A DNA stretch of 64,000 nucleotides from Scleromitrula shiraiana (lineage: Eukaryota; Ascomycota; Leotiomycetes; Helotiales; Sclerotiniaceae), in assembly GCA_028455995.1 (NCBI GenBank), contig JABELC010000008.1, positions 743,501 to 807,500 on the forward strand, given 5' to 3'. Shown piece by piece: positions 8,440 through 20,512 of the stretch. The translations under genes and the position numbers were made by a program. Each line of letters begins with the position of its first letter. Position 1 is the stretch's first letter. Under the pieces are notes generated by a model that was not told the DNA's origin, did no database searches, and saw only the letters and a program-made list of their open reading frames with translations.

Positions 8440-10545
8440 TTTAATTCTTAGTTTCTTCACCTTGGTGGTCACGGTGGGATGGCACTGTGCTCTGAACAGC
8501 GATCAAGGACTGTTGAGGAAGAATTTTGTTACTAAGCGGATAATGAGATCAGCTATGAAGGAATTAGACATACCATTTGCAGCCCGAGACCATGACCAGC
8601 TCCGTATAGGATTTGGTATCCGATCCATTTACTTGTCGAGGTGCTGTGAGAGAAAGTAGCTATGAGTCCACTCCCAATCGACAGCAATACTGCAGAAAAG
8701 AGCGCTACTGGTATGTAGTAACCCAATTTGTTGACTGTTGAAGCATTAACATTGCACGTCAAGAAGATGAAATTGGAGATTTTACCAATGGGACCTGAAG
8801 CCAAAGCTGCGAAGATGTGAGCTATAATCATGGGCAAAATATACACACCACTCATTGTAGGAGATGCGCCCTTAACACTCTGAAAATATACCGGAACCCA
8901 ATAGGACGCCGGATATAAATTGGCCATAAACAATCCATAAACAATACAACTTGTCCAAACAGTTCTCTTACGAATTATAGAAAACGGAAGCATGGTCGCA
9001 TCACCTTTACGGTATTCCCAAACTAGAAAACCAACAAACGTGATACCAGAACCACAAAAGAGTCCAATGATCCGAGAACTACTCCAAGAGTATGTAGAAC
9101 CACCCCATTGCAAAGCAAGTAGCAGCATGATGAGAGAATGAGCAAAAATCGCAAAATCCAAAAGATCGAGGTTGGAAGGTAGCGAACGGATGACCGTCGA
9201 TGGAGGAGGTCTGGGATGTTGTTGTGGAATGCGAACAAATACCAGCATCATGGCAACAAGACCACCCACTGGGATATTGAGGTAAAAGTCTAGTAAATCG
9301 GCATTAGCTTTATTTTCAGGTTTGAATTATGAGCATTCAAATGCCAAAGTGTATTATATGTATATCATTGTCTGTAGATATAACCGACATTCAAATATAT
9401 TGCTTTTCAATATCTATACTGAATAGAGACATTCGAACATCTTTTCAGTACTTCACTTTTGAATGTCTGTTTGAGTTACTAAGTTAGACTTCAAGGAAAA
9501 GAAAGCAAATGGAGTAACACACACATACACCATCTCCAAGTCGCATACTCAGTTGCATACTCAGTCAGCAACCCGTCAATCAACGGGCCACTAGCTAAAC
9601 CCAGCTGCGCAACTAAAACAACAATCAGTATACTTACATCGCAATTAACCCAGACAGATGTAAACATACAACCCATAACAATACTCATCAAAACTATCAT
9701 GTATCATACAACCAACCACAAATGAGCAACCCAACCAAACAAAAGAAGCATCAAGAATTCCCACCCCACCCGGTCTCCTACTCAAAGGAGCAGACTCCAA
9801 TAACAAGCATCGCGCCATTTAAAATCCCCGACGTCCCCAACCCAGCAATAACTCCCCCTCCGATCAACATACGCGAGGAATTCGCGACTCCGCAGATGAG
9901 AGGGCGGATTTCGAAGATGATGATGAAGGTTAGGAAGGTCCACTATACTCGCCATGAGTGGGATTTTGAGGGGAAAGAAGGGAGAAGATGGAGTTGAATG
10001 GAATCGGGTGGGAGTAGATGAGATGAGATGAGATGAGGTGAGAAGAGGAGAGGGTATAAGTGAGTGACTTACCTTAGACATAAACCCCATATAGATCTTC
10101 CCCGTAAGCGGTTAAAACACCGCACTATAAGCACATACATCAATTCCATCCCCATCTCTCCCCCCCTATTCCCCCCTATTCCCCCCTAAAAGAAAAGAAA
10201 AGAACAAAGAAAATCATACCTGCCCAACTGATAAGCAGCCCCATACCACCCAATATCGCCCAAACTCCCAAAGCGATCCGTAATGCGCAGAACCACCGCA
10301 ACGACAATCGTACCATCGAGCATCACGAGAAAACATACTAGTATTACAGCGGCTAGGATGTTGAGGAGTTGGGGGATGGGTGTGGGTTCTTTAGGTTTAG
10401 GTTTGATATCAATATCGATATTGTGATGCTGTGTTTGTTGGTAGCTGGTGTTGGATGGATATTTTTCTTGTACGTTGATATTGGATTTCGATTCATCTTG
10501 TTGGATTTCTTGTTAGATTTCTTGTGTGATTATAGAAGAAGAAGA
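8440..10545 (-). pseudogene. Decayed MFS multidrug-type transporter (DHA2-like, 14-TM class)
   Basis: Minus-strand pieces align in order with a toxin/drug efflux transporter. An N-terminal part (about 10500-10280) reads VCFLVMLDGTIVVAVV and ITDRFGSLGDIGWYGAAYQL; next come LTGKIYMGF, then FEIRPLICGVANSSRMLIGG, then PLSRRPG, then AQLGLASGPLIDGLLTEYAT, then FYLNIPVGGLVAMM after a ~240-nt intron, and finally YWVPVYFQSVKGASPTMSG and KWIGYQILYGAGHGLGLQM. Damage includes no in-frame ATG upstream of the first helix, a TAA (10112-10114) where Gln is expected before LTGKIY, a frameshift around 9787-9798, unexplained extra DNA before QLGLASG, a 12-bp tandem duplication (9543-9566, giving EYATEYAT), and loss of everything after VQSTVPS. 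The stop and frameshift argue for inactivation. Confidence 0.8.
9543..9566. repeat. 12-bp tandem duplication inside the MFS pseudogene
   Basis: GCATACTCAGTT is followed directly by GCATACTCAGTC, adding four residues (EYAT) in a normally invariant MFS segment. Confidence 0.8.
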
Positions 10546-10899
10546 AGAAGAAGACACCCTCACCACCCCCACCACCCCCACCATCTCCAACCCTCCTCCC
10601 CTTTCCCACCCCATCATACAATACACCAACCACTAACATCAGAACCCCGCCGTTACTCCCGCTTCCCCCATTTCAGGAGTAATTTCCCGTTCGTCAGTTT
10701 TCTCCATCCTATTCCATATCACATATTCCATATTCCATATCACATATTCCACATTCCATATTCCAAATATCATAACTGCATGCACGATAGATCAAGAAGA
10801 ACCAATCGCAAAATAGTCAGTCACTCACAACACGTATCAATATAATACGCACCCACTCCATTTCCCAATACGTAACACTCTTTCATATATACATCCCCT

Positions 10900-10921
10900 C
10901 CCCCCGCCCCCCCCCCCCCCC
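10900..10921. repeat. Poly-C tract
   Basis: This is a run of about 22 C interrupted by single other bases, followed by an A-run. Its length is probably uncertain in the assembly. Confidence 0.8.
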
Positions 10922-11036
10922 ACAAAAAAAAAAGAATTCCCCCCCGAACAGAATAAAACACATGCAAACCCCAAAGCAAGAAAGCAAAAGCCAGCTCGGT
11001 AACATTCGTGAATCTCCACTGCCGATATATATATAC

Positions 11037-11096
11037 ATAATCGTCGGACTTCGCTTAACCTCCGTGAAAGGGGACTTCGCGAAGTCCGACGATTAT
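11037..11096. repeat. Perfect 18-bp inverted repeat (hairpin) with nested palindrome
   Basis: ATAATCGTCGGACTTCGC at 11037-11054 is matched exactly in inverse orientation by 11079-11096, with a 24-nt spacer. A 16-bp perfect palindrome GGACTTCGCGAAGTCC at 11072-11087 overlaps the right arm, so the sequence GGACTTCGC occurs three times. It is GC-rich relative to the surrounding AT-rich DNA. Confidence 0.85.
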
Positions 11097-11688
11097 CTAG
11101 GTTGGAAAATTTCAGTCGATTCATGCATATATATCATTGCATACTCCGATTGGATGGGTGGTACGAGGGATTATCTCATCCCATGTCACATTATCATGCT
11201 TGCAAATCAACTTCATTTGAATCTAATTATGCACTTCTTCTAACTAAAAGAAATGAAAACAAATTCTACTTGTTGCAATTAGATTGTGTGTCTTTCGATC
11301 AAAATGTGGGAGGGCTCGTATCTATAGAGGTGATTAAACGTTTCTTCATCTCTAATATTCATCTGTATAATTCATCTTACTCAACAACGATGGGAGCAGC
11401 AAACTGCACCTGGTACTGTTCTTTTCATTATGCATGCATCCATTCATACCTACCTTTCAAACAAGTTAAACCTTGCCTGTTCGTAAAGACTACCTTGACT
11501 AGCATGACATCTCTCCCATAAACTCTCCCTATTCTACACCTCCGGATCAACCCATCTCCCATCCTCATGAGAGCGCTCAGCAAAACAATCTTTATCATCA
11601 TTATGTTTGAAATAACACTGATTGGATCCTGGCATACCTGCCCCACACAATATCTGAATTAATTTGCTTAAATCAACGCCCAAAATAT

Positions 11689-13254
11689 CTAGATAGTGAG
11701 CTCTGGACTTGTATCCTCAACTTCTTCCACACTACCGAGAATATCCCCACCATTCTTCCATGTTGCTTCATTTTCCTTCTCTCCGATAGATATTGTAATG
11801 TTATCGACAAGTCCTGCCAAGCCATCTACGGATTCAAGATTGCCACCCACCACACTGCTACTTCTGCGACGCGGACGATTACCTGCATAGTCGGTATGGC
11901 TAAGTGAATCTGCTTGTATCTTCCATGCTGTATGGCCAAGTTCGACTAGTGTAGGACCAAAATTGGCAAGAAGTTCTTGTACTAAATTATCTGCTGGTGG
12001 AGTTCTCCCCAGGCCAAGCCCATCTGGGCCATCGAATGTTGAACGCCACTAATACATAACCTTGTTAGCAAATGTGCGAGATACACGAAGCAAAACTGCC
12101 AGATGACAGCACAGAAAGTATAATAACTCACCCATTCTTGCTTCCATTCCTCGACAGCCTTGAGCGCATCTGGATGTTGAGGATCCACATCCTGTGCTAC
12201 AAGATAAAACGAACTTCTTGTACTATGTTTTTTCTCTGGCTTGAAAACTTTCACAGTTGAGAATTTGGAGAAAGTATATAGTAGCAAAGCAGAGTGCCAT
12301 GAGTCTACTTTGTGTAGCAACATGATGAGGGTCCCACGTTTATAAATCCTCTGCATTGCGAGGATCAATTGTGATGTTTGTAATCGGATGGTTTCCTTCT
12401 CTTGGGGACGATGATCCTCACGTTTATGCGTACGAAGAACCGCACCATCGCAGAATACAAAATGGAACCGGATGAACTTGAAGGGTCTAATAGGGGAGAA
12501 AAGTTTATAGTCGGGGTGTTTGTCTGATATTTGCTTGTCGGCGGGACAAAACTCCTTGACATACATCGTAACATCATCCTCTTTAAGAGATTTGATACGA
12601 CTTTTGTCGAAGACAAGAGAATGTCCGCCTTTTTTAGGAGAAAGGGAAATGCCATAAGAATTAGCGCCCTTCAAGTACTTTAAAGCGACCGCAGTGTAGC
12701 CTCCAGGGGCCATGCAGATGTCGAGAATATTTATTTCCAATCCATGATATTTGGGATGGAATACATTTAAGGCTTGGTGCATCTCTTCACCAATATCTAA
12801 CATCATTTTGTAGAATCTGTTCTCGTCTTTCGTTGTAGCTGAGTCTGCGCGATCTTTTTGTTGTTTAAAGTGAGCATCTCCTTTCTCTTTATTCTCGTTC
12901 CAACCCTAAATATAATTATCACTATGAGAGCTGATGGGCATGAAGAAGAACCAGAAAGGAAAACCAAAAATGGCTTACTCTGCTCCTATATTCCACACAT
13001 CTCGCACACTCTGCATCCATCTTGATTAAATAAATCTTAACCAACTGTGTGGCTTTTATGATTTCTTTTCCCAATGGATCATCGCGAACCTGTAACCTAT
13101 TGGCCGAAGCCTCAAGGTCCTCTCCAAACAGCGCAACAGCTAGCTGGTCAATGGTATCAAACTTCAGCTTACCTGCTGCAAGAGCTTCGAGCTGCTCACT
13201 GATATGCTTCTGCTCTTCTGCAGAAGTTGTATTGTCTGGAATGAAGTTCTCCAT
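11689..13254 (-). CDS. FtsJ-like (RrmJ-domain) methyltransferase family protein
   Basis: The model is join of 13254-12979, 12905-12132 and 12048-11689 on minus, 469 aa. Introns are GTAAGC...TTTAG and GTGAGT...ATTAG, both phase 0. The first ~150 residues are helical and unassigned. The Rossmann methyltransferase fold begins at LDICMAPGGYTAVALKYL (SAM-binding motif I, D-x-C-x-A-P-G-G) followed by SYGISLSPKKGGH. FHFVFCDGAVLRTHKRED carries the motif-IV Asp, and GTLIMLLHKVDSW the central Lys. The last catalytic element, normally S-x-E-x-Y-L-V, reads RSSFYLVAQD, so the Glu of the K-D-K-E tetrad seems missing. FtsJ proteins 2'-O-methylate RNA (rRNA, tRNA or mRNA cap); with a changed tetrad, activity is uncertain. 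The C-terminal ~120 residues are a polar extension. Confidence 0.8.
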
Positions 13255-15365
13255 TGTGATTTATTGAAACAAATGTGTAGATTGTAGGATGAGAGGAAAG
13301 AAGTCCAGATACTGATCGATAAGTGTGAGATATGTAAGGAAAGAGCTGGCTTTACACATAAAATCGGAAAAGTGACTTTGAATGAGTTCCAGTGAAACCG
13401 AAATATTACTTTTTCGAGATATTGGCTATGTATCCGAACTACGTTTGTTGGTGAAAGTGAGATATGATAACTCGAATAGAATAGATGATTGATTGAAATG
13501 GCATGGATGAATGAAGATGTATTGAATGACAGAGGCAGAGATGAATGACGACTTTTCAAGAACAAGATAGAAGATCCAGGAAGATTGGAGTTAGATGAAG
13601 AACTGAGCTCAACAACTCTTTCAGCCCAAAGAAAAGAACAAGGTTTTCTTAGAACAGAGAAGATGAAAGTAGAAGAGAGAAAGATCCTGAATTGCCCTTC
13701 ACATCCAGATCGAACACTGGCAAATTGAACAGATGTAGAGTAAAAGAAGAGAGAAGATCATAAAAGAGAGAGAGAGAGAGAGAATCCCCCAAGTTTTCCA
13801 ACGTCTTATGAACAAACGATCTAAGTTCAATCCAAACGAGAGAGGATACCTGTCTCAAACAACAGCCAGTCGATAAATCTGCCTCTATATGGTAAAACCA
13901 GGTTACAAGAAGATTAAGGAAAACTCAAGTATTCATCCATCTATTTACTTGTTGTATGTATGTGTGTGTATGCGAGAGAAAGAAGGAATCATTGAATCAA
14001 AGGTGAAAATAAACATCAATGATGAAGATATAGAAACTAATCTTTTATTCTTCATATGTTAATACCGCAGAGTAGGAAGGAACGAACACTTGAGCATTTA
14101 AGCGCTCTTCAAATCTGAACATCCCGCCAAATATATATAATGCATTAGATTGAATTCTTAACTAAAGTAGAAGGAACGTTCATCTAGCAGCCCACTTCTT
14201 CCTCACTTGCCTAGCTAGGTACTACTCCTGATTCTGAAGACTGCTTCAATTCGTTAGTTACTATAAAATTGGCGATTTACTTTACTTTACTTTACTCGAC
14301 TTCCCATCACTCATTCTCCATATGAGATGAAGATATGAATCAAATTTCAACTTCATCCATCATTACGATAAGATACTTATTGCTGTCAAGGTTGAATTCT
14401 ATGGTACAAATGCATTGATGCAGCAAATTTCGTGTGTTTTTCATCTCTATCTTATGTAACTAAACACCCAATTCATCCATCCGTTCCATTGAATTTCATT
14501 CGATTCCATTCCATTCCAATCCATCCACCATCCATCCATCCATCCATCCACCCCACCCATCCTCCCATCCTCCCTCAACCTTTTGAAACCAAACGATTCA
14601 TTACCACACACACATCCAACAACATCAACATAAAACATCCTGGATATCCATATTGAGTTGCAAGAGTAGAGTGAGAAATCCCGTTCGAAGTTTGTATTGC
14701 AAGAATGTGCGCGCAATGTATGCATGCATGCAAAATAAAGAGGATAACAGAAGCCATTTTTGTAGTAAACCATTAATCGGAGCATGCATGCATGAAAAAA
14801 AAGAACCAATTTTTTCTCGGGGAAAGTAGAAGTACGCCTGACCTGACAATAAGACATTGTCTGTCAAAGACTTTTTTGGGTTTGAGTAAAAAAAAGTATG
14901 CTGTGGCTATGCCAGAATATGAACATGTAAAAAAAGAGTAAAGCATAAAAAATGAAAGGAAAGCCATGCCATATCGTAACCACCCAATACTCTTGCCGAG
15001 AAAAGAAATAATGAAGTAAAGCGTATATGGTCAATTGCCCAGAGATCTCCAAATCCTCTGGTAGCTCCATTAAACGCCGTATAGACCACGTATCAAAACT
15101 CGTAAATACAGTCAACATGAGTTGTCCAGATCATAAATCCGCATCGCTACATGTGGTATCAGCGAAGGCCGACGTTGTAGTATTTGAGCCATCAACGGTC
15201 AAGCCGTATAGAAGCGATTCCAGAAGACATAAAGCCATATTATTAAAAAAGTGATTCAAGGAGAATGTAAACGTTGATCGAAACCCAAGTATGCAAGCTC
15301 AGCAGTCAAAAACTAGATGCAATTGCTAACCGTAGAGCATCGGCTGGATGGGAAACATTAACTAC
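13255..15365. other. Intergenic
   Basis: No gene is visible. It includes a GA dinucleotide run (13765-13783), a CATC-type microsatellite (about 14518-14555) and AT-rich DNA. Confidence 0.55.
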
Positions 15366-18300
15366 TCAATGCTCGAGCTGCTGTTTCAACTTTGCATCCA
15401 ATAAGTTATCAATCTTTTTTCGACTCTTCATATCGAGAGCTCCATTTCGCCAGGAAGCACGGAGTCTAGAAAAAGCCGAACGTTGCACTGGGGAATCGTC
15501 ATCCTTGACCACGTCAACGTAGTGACTGGCCAAGACATCGTGAATAGTTCTTTTTTTGTTGTTAAGAGTTTCGTCATAATAAAGGATAAGTTGTTCCATT
15601 CCGGCTGGAGATTTGTTGTATCCATCCTCAAGGGCCAATTTTCGGAATTCGTAGTACATGTTTGGATTAAAATTTCTGCATAGGAAATGTGCCCAAAATT
15701 CATAGAGAAGCTTCATATCTGGATGCGTTTCTCCTGTTTGAGAAGACTCTCTATGCCTAAGGGCTCTTTCGCGAAAGGTAGTATATTTTTCCGATGTATT
15801 GAACTCAGATATTGGTGCTTGACGCCTTTGGTCTTTGACCCACATGACAGTTGGGGCACTGCTGCTTGAACTAGATGGAGATAAGGGAAATGGACTTCTT
15901 GAACGTCGTGGAATTTCAGAAGAGCTATGACAATATCAGCATGCCAGATCAATGTGGGTCGAAAGGCTGATGCTTACTTTTCGGGGACGTGGTTGCCGTT
16001 GACCTGTGGTCGACCTTGGCGTTCTTCATAAAACTCCTCTGCGATTGATCTGCCATCGATTGATCCATTGGAAAAGGTGCGCGAAGAAGCATTGTGGAAA
16101 GGGGTCTTGACAGGCTTAGAGTCATTCGGCTTTTTGGTTGCTTGGGCGAAGACCAAGTTCAGATTCTCCACCTCCTCATCAGTAAAGGTTGTTTCGGCTT
16201 CCAATGGATTAGAGGTCACTGGGGCAGCGCCATTTAGAGACAACAACCCAGGGGCAAAGTCCGGTACAGCAGCCGATAATGGTGTATCACCATGGTAGTT
16301 ATTACCGTTTCCGTTCACAGCCTGTCCCTGGACACCTCCATTCGTGTATCTGAAATCGTTGCCGTTGGAACTGAAAGCAGGAGAGCCGACCATCTCTTGG
16401 CCAGGCATCATTAGCTGACCAATATGAGTCGGTGGTGCATGGTTCTCGCGAATAAGTGTTGCTGGTCCAGCATTATTCTTCATTGACTCGTCTCTCTCCT
16501 CAGGTGACAAAACCCACTGCTCCCAACCATCAATTTTTCGTATTCTGTCAATGCCATCTTCTCCCTTGACAAGTTCAATTTTACTTGACTGTTGACAAGC
16601 ATATTTCATCAAGTCAAGATCCGGGGTCAATGATTGAATCCTCTTGAATTTAGAAACAAACGATAGGAAGACAAATCCTTGAGAATCCATGTGTTTCCTC
16701 AAATAGACATCCTTGCAAAGGTTGTCAATTGAGAGATAGTATTCTAATTGCATCTGAACCATTGAGAAGAGTGACAATTGTTGAGACTCATAAGAACTGA
16801 ATGGCATAGCACCCATTGCCTGCATTGGCATTGTTGGTACATAGTCGTACATGGTTTGCAATGGTGGCATTTGCTGACCATTGGGGTATCCTCGTGGGTA
16901 CATAGCGGTATTAGGAATAGATTGAGATCTTGAACCACCACGACCACCTCGGCTAGGAGCTTGAGTATAAGTATGATTGAAAGGCCCCTGTAGTGGTGGA
17001 CTATATGGGCCGGAGTTTTGACGACCTTGGTATCCAGCTGGTACTGGTGCTCCATGACCATTTGTGAAAGCATGGGCGTGTTGGCCACCTGTGAAAGTGT
17101 TATGAGCACCTCTTCCACGATATCCACCACGACCACGACCTGAACCATCTCTTTCACGTGCTTGCTCCTTGCCCTCTGAGGCGCGTTCATTTCTGCGGTC
17201 ACCAAAGCCGGATCTTGATGAGAATTGGCCTTCAACGCCTTGTCCTTTCAGGGGTTGCTGACTCTCCTTGTCAGTTTGGGTCGCGATAGAGGTACGTCTG
17301 GCATCAGTTGGTGAAGCCTCATTCTTATTACCACTTCCTTTTACCTTCTCAGAGGATGGTGTTACCATTGGCTTACGTGGATCACGTGCGTTGGGTTCAT
17401 CACTACCAATTCTCTTGGAAGCATTTGGAGGAAGAGATGATGATCTCACTCCTGAACTATCACCTCCTCGACCACGTTTCTCGACAACTTCACCGGACTC
17501 GGTAGGCTTTGTAGTTCCAGATGCCTTCTCTGCAGTAGTGACCCCACTAGCTGTATGACTTCCCCGTCCGGTACTTTCTCGGCCGCCACGAGCACCACCT
17601 CGTCCTCGACCACCTCTGGCTGGCAATGGGGTATTAAATGTAACTGATGGAGTATATGGTACAGGAACCCACTTCTCCTTCGTTCTAGGCTTATTTGAAG
17701 CACTGTCATCTTTCTCCTCCTTTTCAGATTTATCTTGAAGCTTACGCTTATCCTCTTCGATCGCGGTCTCTGGGGTTGGCCAAGCCATTGAATCTTCAAC
17801 CGGAGGAGGCAAGGTACTAGCAGTGGCCTTCTCATCTTTGTCGGTGCTGCGAGAACCTCTGGCAGGACGCTTGATTGAGTCATCTTTCCCCTTGGTTAAA
17901 CCATCCGCTCCCTTCTTTTGTCCCTTACTCGAGACTGATGCATCTTTGCTGTTCTGTCCTCCAGTCAATACCTTCTCATCTTCCCCGATACTGGTCTTGC
18001 CCTTTCTTCTCGAATCGCCAGATTTTGAGGTGGGGCTCCCGCTTTCAGCGAAAGCGTTCGCAGACTGGGGTATGGAAGGGCTCGACTTTGTCTTTGCTGC
18101 CTGTTCCGACTTACGCTGTTCCCAGAAATTTATTGCTGGGGGTGGAGCCGGAACAAGGATCTCTACTGGCTTTGCTTCCTCCTTTTCCTTTTCCTTTTCT
18201 TTCTCAGATTCCTTATCAGCATTCTTCTGCTTCTTGGACTTTTTATTCCTTCTACCCTCATTGGCCTCGGTGGGCTTGTCTTCTTTATTGCGCGATTGCT

Positions 18301-18724
18301 TTTCCCACACGGAATCAGACGTCGTTACAGTACCATTCAAGGCCAGCTCCTCTTCCTTTGGTATCGTTCCAGTAGATGCGGCGCCGACACTTGGCGAAAC
18401 AGGTATAGAGTCCGTGCTGACTTGGGCGGATGGCTTTGCATCAGTTATACCAACTCCTAACGGGTCGGTTTTGCTCAGCGTCTCAGAAGCTCCATTGATA
18501 CTTCGATCCCCATTCTCAGATTCCGCTACCCCATTGACAGATGCCGAAGGTGTATTTGATACCGAGTTTGATTCCTTAGCTGGTGTGCTTACACCTGATG
18601 TGGAGGCCTGACTCGACTGAATAGCTGAGGCTGCAGTTGAAGCTGCGCGACCCTTAGCAGCCTGTGCGTATGAAAATGTTGGCGGGGTAGGGGTGCTCTC
18701 GGATTTTGTTGTTATGGATGACAT
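15366..18724 (-). CDS. LARP1-type RNA-binding protein (La motif plus DM15)
   Basis: The model is join of 18724-15978 and 15924-15366 on minus, 1101 aa, with one 53-nt intron (GTAAGC...CATAG). Residues 1-~600 are low-complexity, with Ser/Thr/Lys-rich and RGG-like stretches (GRGGYRGRG, RGGRGRGGARGGR) typical of RNA-binding tails. The La motif lies at about 655-740 (MQLEYYLSIDNLCKDVYLRK, then GFVFLSFVSKFKRI). The C-terminal exon encodes a DM15 repeat: LYEFWAHFLCRNFNPNMYYE, then FRKLALEDGY and MEQLILYY. LARP1 family members bind mRNA, and metazoan LARP1 uses DM15 to bind the cap of TOP mRNAs. Yeast Sro9/Slf1 have the La motif but, as I recall, lack DM15. I infer a cytoplasmic translation/mRNA-stability factor. 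The joined frame is continuous across the intron (PE-N-SSEIPRRSRSP). Confidence 0.88.
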
Positions 18725-19682
18725 TGTGAATTACACAAAGTATGAGTTATTTGTAGTTGAAATATATCAAGCAAGTCCAATTCCAACGAATTAATCCTCG
18801 TAGATGCTCGACCTTGATACTGAGAGGTGACCAGATAGTTCTCCCCCAGTATTGGATGTCCGGAGAGGTTTTCGCTTGACCTCTCCGCACTGCTAACTCA
18901 ATGCGCTGACCAGATACCAGCGTCTCTCAAAATTCGGCCTGTATAAGGCAGACAAAAAAGATCGAGATCTGCGAAGAGAAAGTGGTTGACGCTTCGTTTG
19001 CAGGTATCGAACGAAGGTGTATTTTTGTGCGAAGGATTCTTGAAGGAAGGTTGATCGCGCGACTCTTGTAAGATTCGAAGTCCAAGAAAAATAATCTCTT
19101 GAAAATATGGAAATAAAACAAATCACGGACCAGTCGTCAACAATTCGGTGTCTGGATGTAGCGTAGACAGGAACTCGCGTGGAACGAAACAGAAAAGAGT
19201 TTGTTTGATGACACAGGTGATGCTGGCGGCAACGCGAAAGTGAGCTAGAATGACTGAATAGAAACTATGATGCAGAATGAATATTAGCCAGAAGATTCTA
19301 ATGATTCCTAAGTATTATGGCGACATGTGTGAATCATCAAGACTTTTAGATGCAGTATACTTCGAGTTGCCTGATCCGCAATTGCGCAGATCATGAAAAG
19401 CCGCACAGTAACCAGATATTTTTTTTTTTTTTTTCAAAACCCATCAAAAATTCTAAAACACATACCTTTCAGAACCGTAAAAACTACTAGATAGCCACAG
19501 TAAGAGAAGAATTCTTGTAAAGATTCGATTCAACCAGAATAAGCCAGCAACAGAATCAAAATATCCAGTTGTTTACCAAGGTATCACAGGCGTTGGTTCC
19601 TCTACCGAAACTCTTTTGGTTTTGGGCCGAGAGTTCTTCGTCCCAAAGGCAGGAGGAGAAAAAATAAATTTGAAAAGGTGTG

Positions 19683-19722
19683 CGGGGGGGGGGGAGGGAG
19701 GGAGGGAGGGAGGGGGGGGGGG
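19683..19722 (+). repeat. G-rich tract, G-quadruplex-capable
   Basis: Runs of 10-11 G flank four GGGA units on the plus strand; it lies about 1 kb upstream of the LARP1 start. Confidence 0.8.
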
Positions 19723-20284
19723 TATTGAAGTAGAGAAAGAGAGGTAAGAAAACAAGACCTTCAATCTCTTTAAGGGAAGAGATATTTTTTGGTCAAAGGG
19801 AAAAAAAAAGACTGAAGATTGAAAATTGAGGATTTGTAAAAACAAAAAAAAAATCAAAAATCAAAATCAAAGTCGTCAACAAGTTTTTAGATTTTTAGGT
19901 TTGAATATTTTTTGTTAGATTCTGATTTAGTGGATTTTTTCTTTTCTCGGCTCTGATAAATTATGCTGTGTGTGTGAAGGAGGGCGGGAATTTTTAATTC
20001 TTTTTTTGTTTTTTTGTTAACGGAAAGAACTTCTATAAATGTTCCGTTGTAAAATGGTTAGGTCTATAAATGTTATAATTTTTTTCGTTTTTTTCTAGTT
20101 GTAATAATGGTTTCAACTTGAGTTCTTATATTACTCATCATATGTATTCAAGCGTTGATTTATGGATAGATTGATTTATATTATTATAGATAGATTGATA
20201 ATTGAAACCCTTCTAAAACCATCTAATAAATATATTTAATACTTATTATTATATCGTCTTACATTTTGAGGTTTATTGATTAAA

Positions 20285-20317
20285 TATATATATATATATA
20301 TATCTCTCTCTCTCTCT
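20285..20317. repeat. (TA)n(TC)n compound microsatellite
   Basis: Uninterrupted TA dinucleotides pass directly into TC dinucleotides. Confidence 0.85.
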
Positions 20318-20478
20318 TTCCAATTTATTAAAACATACGATATCGAATCTTATTTTAATAGATTAATATAATAAGAATGTTTATGTGGGAATCCTGTTAT
20401 GAAGGCTATTTGGATACATTAGGTATGAGGCATGAAGAATCGTAAGGGTCTGATAGTAGTATTAGACATTCTGTCCTT

Positions 20479-20512
20479 CAATTGAATTGAATTGAATTGA
20501 ATTGAATTGAAT
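20479..20512. repeat. AATTG pentanucleotide repeat
   Basis: About seven tandem copies of AATTG. Confidence 0.85.

Larger units (their letters stand above)
10546..11688. other. Intergenic with poly-C tract and hairpin
   Basis: No gene is visible. The stretch contains a C-tract at 10900-10921 followed by A-run DNA, and an 18-bp inverted repeat at 11037-11096. Short low-complexity frames here are not credible genes. Confidence 0.5.

Noticed and set aside
17823..18611. 262-aa plus-strand frame opposite LARP1
   Set aside because: It is an antisense shadow of the low-complexity Ser/Lys-rich part of LARP1.
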